Assembly (NCBI RefSeq): GCF_040026395.1
Contig: NZ_CP157278.1
Coordinates: 2,108,001 to 2,172,000, forward strand
Direction of reading: 5' to 3'
Length of the DNA: 64,000 nt
Source: Pedobacter lusitanus
Lineage (GTDB): Bacteria > Bacteroidota > Bacteroidia > Sphingobacteriales > Sphingobacteriaceae
Part shown: positions 18,146-27,545 of the stretch, one piece after another
Layout of the letters: each line of letters opens with the position of its first letter
How positions within the stretch are numbered: the first letter of the stretch is position 1
Program-made: the position numbers and the translations under genes
Notes under the pieces: generated by a model
The model's input: the letters and a program-made list of their open reading frames with translations, nothing else
Told to the model about the DNA's origin: nothing
Databases searched by the model: none

Positions 18146-19579
18146 ATGAAATTATCAATGAATTATGATAAGCAATTACAAACCAGACAGATTGCTTCTT
18201 TTGTCTTAAATACGACTTATAAGGACATAGGAAAAGCTAATATTGAACAATTAAAGCGGCATTTTCTGGACGCTATTGGCTCATTAGTTCATGCTTCAGT
18301 AAAGCCAACTATAAAAAAGCTGATCCGGCAAATACAGGCTATGGATGAACAGGGTAATTGCTACGTACCCTTAACTAAAAATTTAGCTTACGATCGTGCT
18401 GCCCAGCTATATACTGCACTTATACGCTATCCGGATTTTATGGATAATTTCATGGCAAAAGAAGCTACATGTCATCCAAGTGATAATATTGGTGCATTGC
18501 TTGCTGCCGCCCAGTATAAAAAGTGTTCAGGTCAGGAGTTTCTGACTGTCATGGCAATAGCTTATCAGATTGAATGCAGGCTGGTAAAAGAAATCCCTGT
18601 AATGAAAGAAGGAATAGACCATACTTTAATGCTGGCATACTCTGCCACGGCGGCCTCAGCTAAATTAATTGGTCTCGACAAAGGAGCAGATCGCTCATGC
18701 ACTTGGAATCATTGGAAGCTCTGTTAGTCCTATGGTAACCAGCAGAGCATCTTATACCTACGAATGGAAAGGCATGGCCTCTTCTATGGATGTCATGGAG
18801 TGCTTGGGTACCGTATTTCTGGCAAAAGAAGGAATGACCGGCCCTATCGCAATTTTTGAGGGTCCCAAAGGTTTCAAAGAAGTCTTTGGACTTAAACTCG
18901 ATTATGACTGGGCTAAGGAAAATTTTGAGCTGATCAGCAAATGTGTTCTTAAAGCTTATAATGCAGAGGTTCATTCACAACCTTCACTGGAAGCAATTAC
19001 AGAATTTAAACAACAACATCATATAAATGCAACAGAAGTAGATCAAATCGAGATTACTACCTTTTTAACCGCTTATCATATTATAGGCTCAGGTGCTTAT
19101 GGAAACAGACAGATAGTTGAAACGAAAGAGCAGGCAGATCATAGCCTTTTTTATCTGGCAGCTGTTGCACTAATCGATGGAGAGGTCTATCCTGACCAGT
19201 TAGAACCCGAGCGGATCAACCGTAAAGACGTACAGGAACTGCTTCAAAAAGTATCCGTAAAAACCGGTTTCCCTATTCACCAGCCAATCAGCATTGCTGG
19301 ATTGCTGGATCCTATACACAAGCCTATCCGGATAAAGTAAAAGCAAAGGTAGAGATCAGTTTGAAAAACGGATCTGTTTTAACTTGCGAAAAAGAAGATT
19401 ATCATGGATTTTTCACCAGGCCATTTAACTGGGAAGATACAATTATAAAATTTCTCAGGCTCTCATCAGGGGTTATTGGCAGAGAGGTACAGGAAGAAAT
19501 CATTAACCATGTAAAAGTATTGGAAGAACTGGAAGATATGAAGCATTTTGCAGAAATTCTGTCAAAGAAAATCAGATAA
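18146..19579 (+). pseudogene. MmgE/PrpD-family gene broken by two frameshifts
   Basis: Three consecutive reading frames give one protein of the MmgE/PrpD family (2-methylcitrate dehydratase and relatives). Frame one covers 18146 to about 18680 and ends in ...KLIGLDK. Frame two covers about 18682 to 19312 and continues EQIAHALGIIGSS, ending ...SIAGLLDP. Frame three covers about 19313 to 19579 and continues TQAYPDKVKAKVEISLKNGS. The joined length (about 477 residues) is normal for the family. One surplus base near AAAGGAGCAG and a second shift near 19313 are enough to explain both breaks. Either the gene is decaying or the sequence has two indel errors. It is transcribed away from the sigma gene. 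Confidence 0.85.
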
Positions 19580-19643
19580 AAAAATTCTGAACAAAAAATA
19601 CTGCTGGTCGTTAATAACAGATGAAAAATTAAAAAAACAGCGT

Positions 19644-19844
19644 ATGAAAAAGTTATTAATCATTCTTGTATTGTCTGCGATCAGTATCGGGACATTCGCA
19701 CAACTACCTGTAAAGAAAGACACGACCAGGAAAGAAAAAACAAAAAACACCAAAAAATGGCCTAAAAAAGGAAGGGCTGATACTATAAAAAGAGACACTA
19801 TAAGAAGGGATACCATGAGACGGGATACTATGCACCACTATTAA
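19644..19844 (+). CDS. Small exported Lys/Arg-rich repeat protein
   Basis: 66 residues from the ATG at 19644, chosen because it opens a clean signal peptide (MKKLLIILVLSAISIGTFAQ). The mature part is very basic and ends in near-identical repeats of R-D-T-(I/M)-(K/R)-R (IKRDTIRRDTMRRDTMHHY). It resembles the many small exported repeat proteins of Bacteroidota with no known function, and the DT-rich lipoprotein at 30611. A good terminator follows 18 bp later, which supports it as a real gene. Confidence 0.65.
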   Translation: MKKLLIILVLSAISIGTFAQLPVKKDTTRKEKTKNTKKWPKKGRADTIKRDTIRRDTMRRDTMHHY

Positions 19845-19862
19845 GTTTGGAATATCACTACG

Positions 19863-19895
19863 AGCTCAACTCTGGTTAACGGGTTGAGCTTTTTA
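19863..19895 (+). terminator. Intrinsic terminator after the small exported protein
   Basis: AGCTCAAC (19863-19870) and GTTGAGCT (19883-19890) form an 8-bp stem with a 12-nt loop followed by TTTTATT on plus. Confidence 0.85.
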
Positions 19896-20117
19896 TTATG
19901 AATCATCATCAGTTAAAATATTCTTAGTCTCTGCTACTACCTCCTGTTGTGCTACTTCAATATTAACCGCAGTAATTAACACGTTCAGCTGTTGCTGAAC
20001 GGTATCCCGGTTACCTGCAACCGAATGATAAAATTCATCACAGTATACATGCGGTTTATTGAGTAAAATTTTCCAAAAAGCCTTCATTGCGGCTTTAAAA
20101 TTTGTTATCATTTCCAT
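19896..20117 (-). CDS. Small hypothetical protein
   Basis: 73 residues, no signal peptide or membrane helix. The N-terminus is basic and aromatic (NFKAAMKAFWKILLNKPHVY); the C-terminus is acidic and helical, ending ILTDDDS. I do not recognise a family. It lies downstream of the Mn-catalase genes on the same strand, separated from the previous one by 112 bp with a 9-bp inverted repeat. Its stop is close to the terminator of the opposite gene. Confidence 0.5.
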   Translation of the reverse strand: MEMITNFKAAMKAFWKILLNKPHVYCDEFYHSVAGNRDTVQQQLNVLITAVNIEVAQQEVVAETKNILTDDDS

Positions 20118-20140
20118 CTTTTGCTGCTGCTATGTTATAA

Positions 20141-20176
20141 GTCAAAACCACAAAAATTTCTCTTCGCGGTTTTGAC
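20141..20176. repeat. 9-bp inverted repeat before the small hypothetical gene
   Basis: GTCAAAACC (20141-20149) and GGTTTTGAC (20168-20176), spacer 18 nt. It begins 24 bp upstream of the minus-strand start at 20117 and lies 54 bp after the preceding gene's stop. It may be a weak terminator or an operator. Confidence 0.4.
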
Positions 20177-20229
20177 GGTAATTCAATTCTGCTATTAAAT
20201 TCAATCATGGATTAAAAATTCTGGTCTTT

Positions 20230-20469
20230 TTAATCATGTCCCTGAGTCTTTACAATCTTATTGTATACGCCAAATAACAGAAAAGGCGCTACCCACTGCC
20301 CGACAAACAGAGAAGTATGTTTTTTTCCAATACATTTTAAAGCCAGAGAAACACCCATTACGGTTACTGCCGTCCATAAATAAATATCTGAAGGAAATTT
20401 TGCTGTTTGTTCCTCAATTGCACCGGCTACTTTACCTTCGCTATGTTCCGGATTATTTAAATTTGCCAT
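20230..20469 (-). CDS. Small membrane protein beside Mn catalase
   Basis: 79 residues. Two hydrophobic segments (about 27-45 and 52-70) predict a small inner-membrane protein, with a charged N-terminus containing NNPEHSEGKVAGAIEEQTAK. I do not recognise a named family. It follows the Mn catalase by 30 bp on the same strand, so the two are probably one transcript and it may serve the same stress response. Confidence 0.65.
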   Translation of the reverse strand: MANLNNPEHSEGKVAGAIEEQTAKFPSDIYLWTAVTVMGVSLALKCIGKKHTSLFVGQWVAPFLLFGVYNKIVKTQGHD

Positions 20470-20499
20470 AAATCTGAATTATAAATTAAACACTGATTA

Positions 20500-21429
20500 T
20501 TAATAGGTACTCCATTGTACAATTCCATCCGGTATTGCGTTTTCAATTTCATTACTCCTGATTTCACTCAATTCCTGATCTGCTTCCCGGACAGACTCTT
20601 CTGTTCTGCTGGTACCTTCAGGATCCAGATCCGTTAAACCTTCTGTTTCCTTAACCCGTTCAAGCGGATCTTCTATATACTGCCACTCCTCTCCGAGTTT
20701 GGAACTTATCCCCTGATTCCACGGCCCTCTCACTGATTCTCCCTTGGACAGATTATAGTAAGTATTACTGTGACAAGGATCACTTTGCAGTATTCCCGGA
20801 GGAAAGTTTGGCTGGATAGTTTCCAGTGCAGCTTCAAACATTTGAAAATGTGCCACCTCTCTTGTCATCAAAAACCTGAGCGTATCCTTGACATAAGGAT
20901 CATCAGTATATTTCATCAGATATTCATATACAATTTTTGCCCTGCTCTCTGCAGCCATATTCGATCTCATGTCTACTGTAGGATCTCCGTTCGCATTAAC
21001 ATAGGCCGCAGTCCAGGGAATCCCGTTAGAATCTGTTAAAGCTGGTCCACCTCCGGTAAGGTCGTAAAAATGAGGATTGACCATAGCCTCATGGATATAA
21101 GTCTCTTTAGATGCTTTTCCATCCAGTAAGGTAGATAACTCATCTTCATCCGAAGCTTGCTTCAGTTCGCTGCTTACACCCTTTAATAACATTTGGATCG
21201 TAGCACCAACAATTTCCAAATGACTGAATTCTTCTGTTGCAATATCCATCAGCATATCATACTTATCCGGATATGGCTGCTTACAACTGAATGCCTGCGT
21301 AAAATATTGCATGGCAGCTTTCAACTCACCATTTCCCCCTCCAAATTGTTCCAGCAGGAGTCTTGCAAATCTGGGATCCGGGGCAGATACCCTTGCATTA
21401 TACTGCAGTTCTTTAGCGTGATAAAACAT
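20500..21429 (-). CDS. Manganese (non-haem) catalase
   Basis: 309 residues of the ferritin-like Mn catalase family, which splits hydrogen peroxide at a di-manganese site. Ligand positions are visible: E35, E67 and H70 in EEFSHLEIV, E161 in the AAESRA helix, and E191 and H194 in REVAHFQMFE. The C-terminal tail (about 225-309) is acidic and low in structure. It probably forms an operon with the small membrane protein downstream. Its upstream region carries the AAAAACACGTATT motif shared with other stress genes here. Confidence 0.95.
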   Translation of the reverse strand: MFYHAKELQYNARVSAPDPRFARLLLEQFGGGNGELKAAMQYFTQAFSCKQPYPDKYDMLMDIATEEFSHLEIVGATIQMLLKGVSSELKQASDEDELSTLLDGKASKETYIHEAMVNPHFYDLTGGGPALTDSNGIPWTAAYVNANGDPTVDMRSNMAAESRAKIVYEYLMKYTDDPYVKDTLRFLMTREVAHFQMFEAALETIQPNFPPGILQSDPCHSNTYYNLSKGESVRGPWNQGISSKLGEEWQYIEDPLERVKETEGLTDLDPEGTSRTEESVREADQELSEIRSNEIENAIPDGIVQWSTY

Positions 21430-21503
21430 AGTTTAAAAATTAAATGGTTTAAAATTCTATTATCACTTTTATAAGCCCCGAAAAACAAGAAAGTTTTTAA
21501 GAT

Positions 21504-21525
21504 AAAAAAAACACGTATTAATTCG
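21504..21525. promoter_or_regulatory. Shared stress motif, copy A (Mn catalase / MscS divergent promoter)
   Basis: Plus strand reads AAAAAAAACACGTATTAATT. The core AAAAACACGTATT recurs at 30539 and, with one inserted C, at 35039. It lies about 80 bp upstream of Mn catalase (minus) and about 80 bp upstream of the mechanosensitive channel (plus). It could be an alternative-sigma or activator site. Confidence 0.4.
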
Positions 21526-21601
21526 CGTACCCGTATTTTACTCCTCCTCACCTATTGTTAAAATAACAAAACCATCACGCCGGCTCTTTGTTCGAGCAAT
21601 A

Positions 21602-23953
21602 ATGTTAAAAACCGTTATCATCATTGTCATTATGTTCTTTCTCCATACTCTGTTTTATGGAACATGTGCTGCTGAGCCATACTTAAATAAACAGTATCCT
21701 ATGCAGATGCAGACAGCTGATACAAGCACCAATATCCCCGATACTCTTCTTTTTAAAATACAGCAGGCGCAGGCAGCCATAGCAGCAGTGGATAGTAAAT
21801 CACAGGATATAGAACTGATTAACCGGATAAAGATGGGATTAAGCACGATTAAGACACATCTTTCTCCTATCCGGGCCGAAGTTTATACACCAGAAAAAGC
21901 AATTGATCCGCAAACACTTTTAAGCTATAAACTCATCGTTAAAGATGCCAGGCGCAATGCAGATAACTGGGTGAATGCATTAGCCACTTCCAGCAAAGCG
22001 CTCCAAAATAAAGCGCAGCAGATTCTTGTATTGAGCCGCGATTCCTCATTACGGATCAGTAAAAGTGACAGCAGCTCTAAAAAGTTTTATAACACCCAGC
22101 TTAGTAGTCTCAGGCTGAAACTCCTGGCGGCCGGAAAATCAAATAACAGACAATTGGATTCTGTAAGCCGGCTGCTTGCAACACTTTCAGCATTCCGTTC
22201 TGCAACAGCAGAACTTCAGGTCCGGATCGATAACCGGATAAGAAGCGCCAGCCAAACTGTATTTCATAAAGAATCTGCCTATTTATGGGCTTCTCCCAAA
22301 GATCAGAGTTTCAATTTTCTGCAACTTTTAAAATCATCCTATGAAGGACAGGATAAAGCATTCAAATACTTTTTCAATATTACCTGGGACAACAGATTAT
22401 TGTTAATCATTATAGTTTGTATATTCTTTTTTTGGATCTATTCAAACTTTAAAAAAGCATCAAAACCAGAAAACAGACGAAATATAGGCGAATTACAGTT
22501 TATCCATATCAAAGCTTTCCCTGTCATCCCATCATTAATTATATTATTTACACTTGCTCCGCTATTTGAACCAAATGCGTCTTCGATTTATATACAGCTT
22601 ACACAGCTGCTACTGCTCACCGTACTGACTTATCATTTTAATAAGCAGATCAGCTCTCACCAGTTTAATTACTGGCTCCTGATTTTAGTATTGTATATAC
22701 TTATAATTGTCAGTATTGTCTTATTACATGATGGTATCTGGATCAGATTATGGTTAATACTGTTAAATGCAGCTGCCATCTATATCGGATTACAGATATA
22801 CATGAAATTAAAAGATTTACAAATTGCCGGACGGCTGATCAGGCCAGTTTATCTTATTTACTTATTTCTAAATCTGTGTGCGGTCATACTCAATATATTT
22901 GGCCGGATCAGTCTGGCAGGAACGTGCACAATTACAGCTATCATTGGTCTGACCCAGTTAATTAGTCTGGCATTATTTGTACAGATTGTTTCAGAAGCTA
23001 TCTGGTTACAGATTAAAGTAAGTGCATGCACCGGAGGAATCTTCTCCAGAATAAATGTGCAGAACACAAAAACTTTTTTTAAAAGAATTTTGACAGCGCT
23101 TTGTATACTGCTCTGGCTGCTGGATTTTCTAATTAATTTAAATATATCAGAAAATGTCTTTTCTCTGCTGCACAAAATACTTGAAAAACCCAGATCTTTT
23201 GGAAGCATACACTTTACACTAAGCAATGTTTTCTTTTTCACTATAATCATCTATCTCTCCAACCTTATTCAGAAATACATCGGGATATTATTTGGCGGAG
23301 AAAAAGTTACGTTTAGTAATGAAACCAGACGTAAGGATTCCAAATTATCACTGATCCGCCTGGCTGTTATATTAGCAGGAGTGATGCTCGCTATAACTGC
23401 TTCAGGAATTCCGGCAGATAAATTAACTGTAGTACTTGGCGCATTAGGTGTTGGTATAGGTTTAGGCATGCAAAACATTGTAAATAATTTTGTATCCGGC
23501 ATTATTCTCATGTTTGAGAAGCCATTTCAGATAGGCGACTATATTGAACTGGCAGATAAAAAAGGAAAAATCAGGGACATTGGTATCAGGTCAAGTAAAA
23601 TGCTTACCCAGCAAGGCTCTGAAGTGATCATTCCAAATGGAGATTTACTTTCCGGCCGGCTGGTAAACTGGACCCTGAGCAATAATTATTTAAAAACCGA
23701 AGTCCTGATAAAAGTGCATATAGATTCAGATTTGTCTTTAGTGAACAATATCATAAATCAGGAGGTTTCTCGTTTACCGGAAATTATTAAAAACCAGGAA
23801 CCAGAGATATTAATTAACTCAATCAGTACAGACAGTATAGAAATAAAACTGCTGGTCTGGATCACGAGTATTTATAAGGAACCCACCTTTAAAAGCCAAC
23901 TACTTAAACAGTTACTACTAAAATTCAGGATAGAAGAGATTAAAATGATGTAG
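21602..23953 (+). CDS. MscS-family mechanosensitive channel (large, multi-TM form)
   Basis: 783 residues. A signal-like N-terminus leads to a helical periplasmic region (about 40-240, Gln/Ser/Lys rich). About ten hydrophobic segments follow from 255 to 640. The conserved MscS pore and beta domain start at about residue 600: VLGALGVGIGLGMQNIVNN, then GIILMFEKPFQIGDYIE. MscS channels release solutes on hypo-osmotic shock. Long N-terminal forms like this are akin to MscK or YbiO/YjeP types. It is divergent from Mn catalase and shares that regulatory region. Confidence 0.92.
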   Translation: MLKTVIIIVIMFFLHTLFYGTCAAEPYLNKQYPMQMQTADTSTNIPDTLLFKIQQAQAAIAAVDSKSQDIELINRIKMGLSTIKTHLSPIRAEVYTPEKAIDPQTLLSYKLIVKDARRNADNWVNALATSSKALQNKAQQILVLSRDSSLRISKSDSSSKKFYNTQLSSLRLKLLAAGKSNNRQLDSVSRLLATLSAFRSATAELQVRIDNRIRSASQTVFHKESAYLWASPKDQSFNFLQLLKSSYEGQDKAFKYFFNITWDNRLLLIIIVCIFFFWIYSNFKKASKPENRRNIGELQFIHIKAFPVIPSLIILFTLAPLFEPNASSIYIQLTQLLLLTVLTYHFNKQISSHQFNYWLLILVLYILIIVSIVLLHDGIWIRLWLILLNAAAIYIGLQIYMKLKDLQIAGRLIRPVYLIYLFLNLCAVILNIFGRISLAGTCTITAIIGLTQLISLALFVQIVSEAIWLQIKVSACTGGIFSRINVQNTKTFFKRILTALCILLWLLDFLINLNISENVFSLLHKILEKPRSFGSIHFTLSNVFFFTIIIYLSNLIQKYIGILFGGEKVTFSNETRRKDSKLSLIRLAVILAGVMLAITASGIPADKLTVVLGALGVGIGLGMQNIVNNFVSGIILMFEKPFQIGDYIELADKKGKIRDIGIRSSKMLTQQGSEVIIPNGDLLSGRLVNWTLSNNYLKTEVLIKVHIDSDLSLVNNIINQEVSRLPEIIKNQEPEILINSISTDSIEIKLLVWITSIYKEPTFKSQLLKQLLLKFRIEEIKMM

Positions 23954-23981
23954 CTAAGTTACCTTCCGCAGTAAACACAAA

Positions 23982-24045
23982 GTATTATTATGTACTTTAA
24001 TTGAATTAAAAAGTAAAAATAAGTAAATATTTAGTACAATAATAC
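23982..24045. promoter_or_regulatory. Candidate operator/promoter region of the carotenoid operon
   Basis: GTATTATTATGTAC (23982-23995) is mirrored by GTACAATAATAC (24034-24045). Between them TTTAATT-G-AATTAAA (23996-24010) is a perfect 15-bp palindrome. All lie within 95 bp upstream of the MarR gene that heads the operon, as expected for autoregulation. No TAnnTTTG element is clear. Confidence 0.4.
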
Positions 24046-24075
24046 ACTATATTTACATCATATAATTTAAAACTG

Positions 24076-24690
24076 ATGTATTACGATTTAATAACAGAGT
24101 TAGTCGATCTGATTAAAATTTATGAAAAGGAGTCTGAGCATGGCAGTCAGGATATACATTTATTTTTACAGTGGCTTAACGCACACTATAAAAAGCAGGA
24201 TCATCCGGCTTTTCCGGAACCGGAATGGGATGGGAAATCAAAAGGACGTTCAGCTGACAGTGTGATCAATACTTCACTGGTACATCTTTACAAGTATGCC
24301 AAACTACATGCAAAAGCTGCAATAGCAGATACCGAATTTTCTACTCCTGATGATTTTATCTATTTAATCAGCCTGGTTTCATTTGGAAGTATGACAAAAA
24401 CCGCATTAATCAAATTAAACGTACACGAGAAATCTGCGGGTATACAAATAGTGAATAGATTAATTAATAACGGTCTGGTAGAACAGGCTGCCATAGAAAG
24501 TGATAAAAGAAACAGGATGATCCACATTACCCCGAAAGGAACCCGGCTTTTAAATGAAAGTATGCAGAATATAAAAAAAGCCTCAATGAATGTAACAGAA
24601 CCACTAGCCTATCAGGAAAAAATGGATCTGATCAGGTTGCTTACAAAACTGGAGAATTTTCATGAATTAAAAACCAGAGGGTCATTTTAA
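24076..24690 (+). CDS. MarR-family transcriptional regulator heading the carotenoid operon
   Basis: 204 residues. A winged helix-turn-helix lies at about 95-165 (SFGSMTKTALIKLNVHEKSAG, quoted in part, then IVNRLINNGLVEQ and the wing SDKRNRMIHITPKG). The N-terminal 80 residues are longer than in compact MarR proteins. It precedes crtI by 33 bp on the same strand, so it likely controls carotenoid synthesis, as MarR-type regulators do in some actinobacterial carotenoid loci. The ligand is unknown. Confidence 0.85.
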   Translation: MYYDLITELVDLIKIYEKESEHGSQDIHLFLQWLNAHYKKQDHPAFPEPEWDGKSKGRSADSVINTSLVHLYKYAKLHAKAAIADTEFSTPDDFIYLISLVSFGSMTKTALIKLNVHEKSAGIQIVNRLINNGLVEQAAIESDKRNRMIHITPKGTRLLNESMQNIKKASMNVTEPLAYQEKMDLIRLLTKLENFHELKTRGSF

Positions 24691-24723
24691 ATAATCAAAA
24701 TAAAAACCTGAATACCAAATAAA

Positions 24724-26211
24724 TTGAGACAAGAAGAAAGACAAATAGCAGTCATAGGTTCAGGATTCGCCGGGATTAGCGCTTCTGCCTATCTCGCCAG
24801 ACAGGGTTACCAGGTAGAAGTCTATGAAAAAAATGCAGAAATCGGCGGCAGGGCACGTCAGCTGGTTACCGATAATGGCTACACATTTGACATGGGACCA
24901 AGCTGGTACTGGATGCCTGAAGTATTCGAAAAGTTCTTCAATGATTTTGGTTACAAGACAGAGGATTTTTATGAACTGGAATTACTCGATCCTGGTTTCA
25001 GTGTAATCTTCGGCCAGAATGATGTATTAAACATCCCGGCAGATTTTGGGGAATTATGCAGGCTGTTTGAGTCCATAGAAAATGGAAGCGGAGAAAAATT
25101 AAAAAAGTTTTTAGCAGAAGCAGAATATAAGTACAAGATAGGCATTGGAAATCTGGTCTATAAACCCGGGCTTTCTTTACTGGAATTTGCAGATACAGAG
25201 CTGATAAAAGGGCTGTTTAAATTACAGGTGTTTACGTCTTTCAGCTCACATGTTAAAAAACATTTCAAAAACCCGCGACTAATTGCACTGATGGAGTTCC
25301 CTGTTCTTTTTCTTGGTGCAATGCCCGAAGATACACCGGCTTTATACAGTCTGATGAATTATGCAGGTCTTAAATTGGGTACATGGTATCCAAAAGGAGG
25401 TTTTGGGAAAGTTATCCAGGGTATGAAAACCGTTGCAGAAAAACAAGGTGTAAAATTTCACACTAACGCAGCTGTGACAGGTCTTCATGTCCGGGACAAA
25501 AGAGTTACAAGATTAACTTCGGTAAAAGGACAAAAGCATTACGATGGAGTGATTGCCTCGGCCGATTATCATCATGTAGAAGAAAAGTTATTACAGCAGG
25601 CTAACAGAAACTATTCAGAAAAATATTGGGATAGCAGAATTCTGGCTCCCTCCTGCCTGATTTTCTATCTGGGAGTAAATTGTAAAATAGACCGGTTAAA
25701 TCATCATACTTTATTTTTTGACGAGGATCTAAAACAGCATTCGCACGAGATATACAAAGAAGCTCGGTGGCCATCAAAACCATTGTTTTATGTCTGCTGC
25801 CCAAGTATCACTGATACTTCAGTAGCTCCGTCAGGGCATGAAAATTTATTTGTACTCATGCCGCTTGCACCAGGGGTAAAAGATCCCGAAACTATGCGGG
25901 AAACATATTTCAATATAATTATGAACAGATTAGAGACTTATACCGGAAAAAATATACGTGCTCATCTGGACTATAAAAAAAGCTATTGTGTAAGTGACTT
26001 CATGACAGATTACAACTCGTATAAAGGGAATGCCTATGGACTGGCAAATACCCTTTTGCAAACTGCAAACCTGAAACCGTCGCTAAAAAACAAACAAATA
26101 GACAACTTATTTTATGCAGGGCAGCTTACTGTACCCGGACCGGGAGTTCCTCCTTCTATTATTTCCGGAAATGTAGCCGCTCAGCAACTTATAAAGTATT
26201 TAAAAAGATAA
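24724..26211 (+). CDS. crtI: Phytoene desaturase (CrtI type)
   Basis: 495 residues. The N-terminal Rossmann dinucleotide site VIGSGFAGISASAYLA (about 10-25) continues to EKNAEIGGRARQ. The C-terminal signature NLFYAGQLTVPGPGVPPSIISG is that of bacterial CrtI desaturases. It would convert phytoene to lycopene using FAD. The start is a TTG at 24724: an in-frame TGA lies 13 bp upstream and the next in-frame ATG would remove the FAD site. It is 2 bp before crtB. Confidence 0.95.
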   Translation: MRQEERQIAVIGSGFAGISASAYLARQGYQVEVYEKNAEIGGRARQLVTDNGYTFDMGPSWYWMPEVFEKFFNDFGYKTEDFYELELLDPGFSVIFGQNDVLNIPADFGELCRLFESIENGSGEKLKKFLAEAEYKYKIGIGNLVYKPGLSLLEFADTELIKGLFKLQVFTSFSSHVKKHFKNPRLIALMEFPVLFLGAMPEDTPALYSLMNYAGLKLGTWYPKGGFGKVIQGMKTVAEKQGVKFHTNAAVTGLHVRDKRVTRLTSVKGQKHYDGVIASADYHHVEEKLLQQANRNYSEKYWDSRILAPSCLIFYLGVNCKIDRLNHHTLFFDEDLKQHSHEIYKEARWPSKPLFYVCCPSITDTSVAPSGHENLFVLMPLAPGVKDPETMRETYFNIIMNRLETYTGKNIRAHLDYKKSYCVSDFMTDYNSYKGNAYGLANTLLQTANLKPSLKNKQIDNLFYAGQLTVPGPGVPPSIISGNVAAQQLIKYLKR

Positions 26212-26213
26212 TC

Positions 26214-27050
26214 ATGAAAGAGGTATTTGACAATTTATCGGCGGCATGCAGCAGAATGATTACCAAACGCTACAGCACCAGTTTCTCGCTGGGTATTTAT
26301 TTTTTGAATGAAAAGATCCGGCAACCTGTCTATTCTATATACGGTTTTGTGAGACTGGCAGACGAAATCGTAGACAGCTTTCATGACTATGACAAAATAC
26401 TTTTGCTCTCTAAATTTAAAAGAGACTGTTTTGAAGCTATTGAAGAAGGAATCAGTCTTAATCCGGTACTCAACGCATTCCAGGAAGTAGTCAATAAGTA
26501 TCAGATAGAAAAAGAACTTATTGCATTATTTCTGCAAAGTATGGAAATGGATCTCAGACAGGAAACTTATACACCCGAAAAATACGATCAGTATATCCTC
26601 GGCTCAGCCCAGGTTGTAGGCTTAATGTGTCTGCAGGTTTTTACAGAGGGCGATAAAAATCAATACGAGAAGCTAAAAAATTCTGCTATGAACTTAGGTT
26701 CAGCATTTCAAAAAGTAAACTTTCTAAGAGATGTGAATGCAGATTATTACAACCTGAACCGAACCTATTTCCCAAATGTAAAACTATCCGAGTTCTCAAA
26801 CACTGAAAAAAAATTGATAGAAGAAGAGATCGAAAACGAGTTTAAACTTGCTCTGGAAGGTATCCGCAAATTACCTCTCTCATCAAGAAACGGTGTTTAT
26901 CTTGCCTATGTTTATTACAAGGAATTGTTTAACAAGATCAAATGCAGCACTGCAGAGAAAATCATGGCCGAAAGGATAAGAATTTCCAATGCACATAAAT
27001 TCGGGTTAATGTTTGACTCTATTATCCGGTACAAAACCAATACGATATGA
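26214..27050 (+). CDS. crtB: Phytoene synthase
   Basis: 278 residues of the squalene/phytoene synthase family, which joins two geranylgeranyl diphosphates into phytoene. The two aspartate-rich Mg-binding motifs are present: DEIVD at 50-54 and DVNAD at 173-177 in NFLRDVNADYYNLNRTYFP. It starts 2 bp after crtI and overlaps the next gene by four bases (ATGA), typical of translational coupling. Confidence 0.95.
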   Translation: MKEVFDNLSAACSRMITKRYSTSFSLGIYFLNEKIRQPVYSIYGFVRLADEIVDSFHDYDKILLLSKFKRDCFEAIEEGISLNPVLNAFQEVVNKYQIEKELIALFLQSMEMDLRQETYTPEKYDQYILGSAQVVGLMCLQVFTEGDKNQYEKLKNSAMNLGSAFQKVNFLRDVNADYYNLNRTYFPNVKLSEFSNTEKKLIEEEIENEFKLALEGIRKLPLSSRNGVYLAYVYYKELFNKIKCSTAEKIMAERIRISNAHKFGLMFDSIIRYKTNTI

Positions 27051-27541
27051 AAAAGGCAGTCTTTTTGGTTATTCTTTTGATTGCAATAAAGTCATATGCT
27101 GCAGAACCGGAGATCAGGGAAGTAAAAAACCTGTTCAGCGCATCCGCTTACAGCAAAGCCTCAGCAGATCAGCTTTTAAAACTTTTGTCTGCAACAGGAG
27201 AATCTTCTCCGGCTCTTTTTATCTGTTATAAGGGTGCCGCAGAGATGATGCAGGCTAAATATGGCTTTAATCCGGTCAATAAATTCAAGAGATTTAAAAA
27301 AGGCAGAAGTCTGATAGAAAATGCCGTAAAAAAAGAGCCCGACAATCTGGAAATCAGATTCTTAAGATTCCTTATCCAAACCAATCTCCCTTCTTTTCTC
27401 AATTATAATAATGATATACATAAGGATAGAAATTATTTACTGGCCAATTTAAAAACGACAGACGATAAAGAACTCAGACAAAATATACTGAAATATTTAT
27501 CCAGCAAAAAAATCACACAATTAAAGAACAGAAAGGATTAG
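27047..27541 (+). CDS. Exported hypothetical protein embedded in the carotenoid operon
   Basis: 164 residues with a signal peptide (MKKAVFLVILLIAIKSYAAE). The mature part is helical with TPR-like spacing (KGRSLIENAVKKEPDNLEIRF) and a basic tail. No enzyme motif is visible. Overlap with crtB by four bases and a 4-bp gap to idi tie it to carotenoid synthesis. A role in membrane placement or transport of the pigment is possible but only inferred from position. Confidence 0.75.
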   Translation: MKKAVFLVILLIAIKSYAAEPEIREVKNLFSASAYSKASADQLLKLLSATGESSPALFICYKGAAEMMQAKYGFNPVNKFKRFKKGRSLIENAVKKEPDNLEIRFLRFLIQTNLPSFLNYNNDIHKDRNYLLANLKTTDDKELRQNILKYLSSKKITQLKNRKD

Positions 27542-27545
27542 TCAG

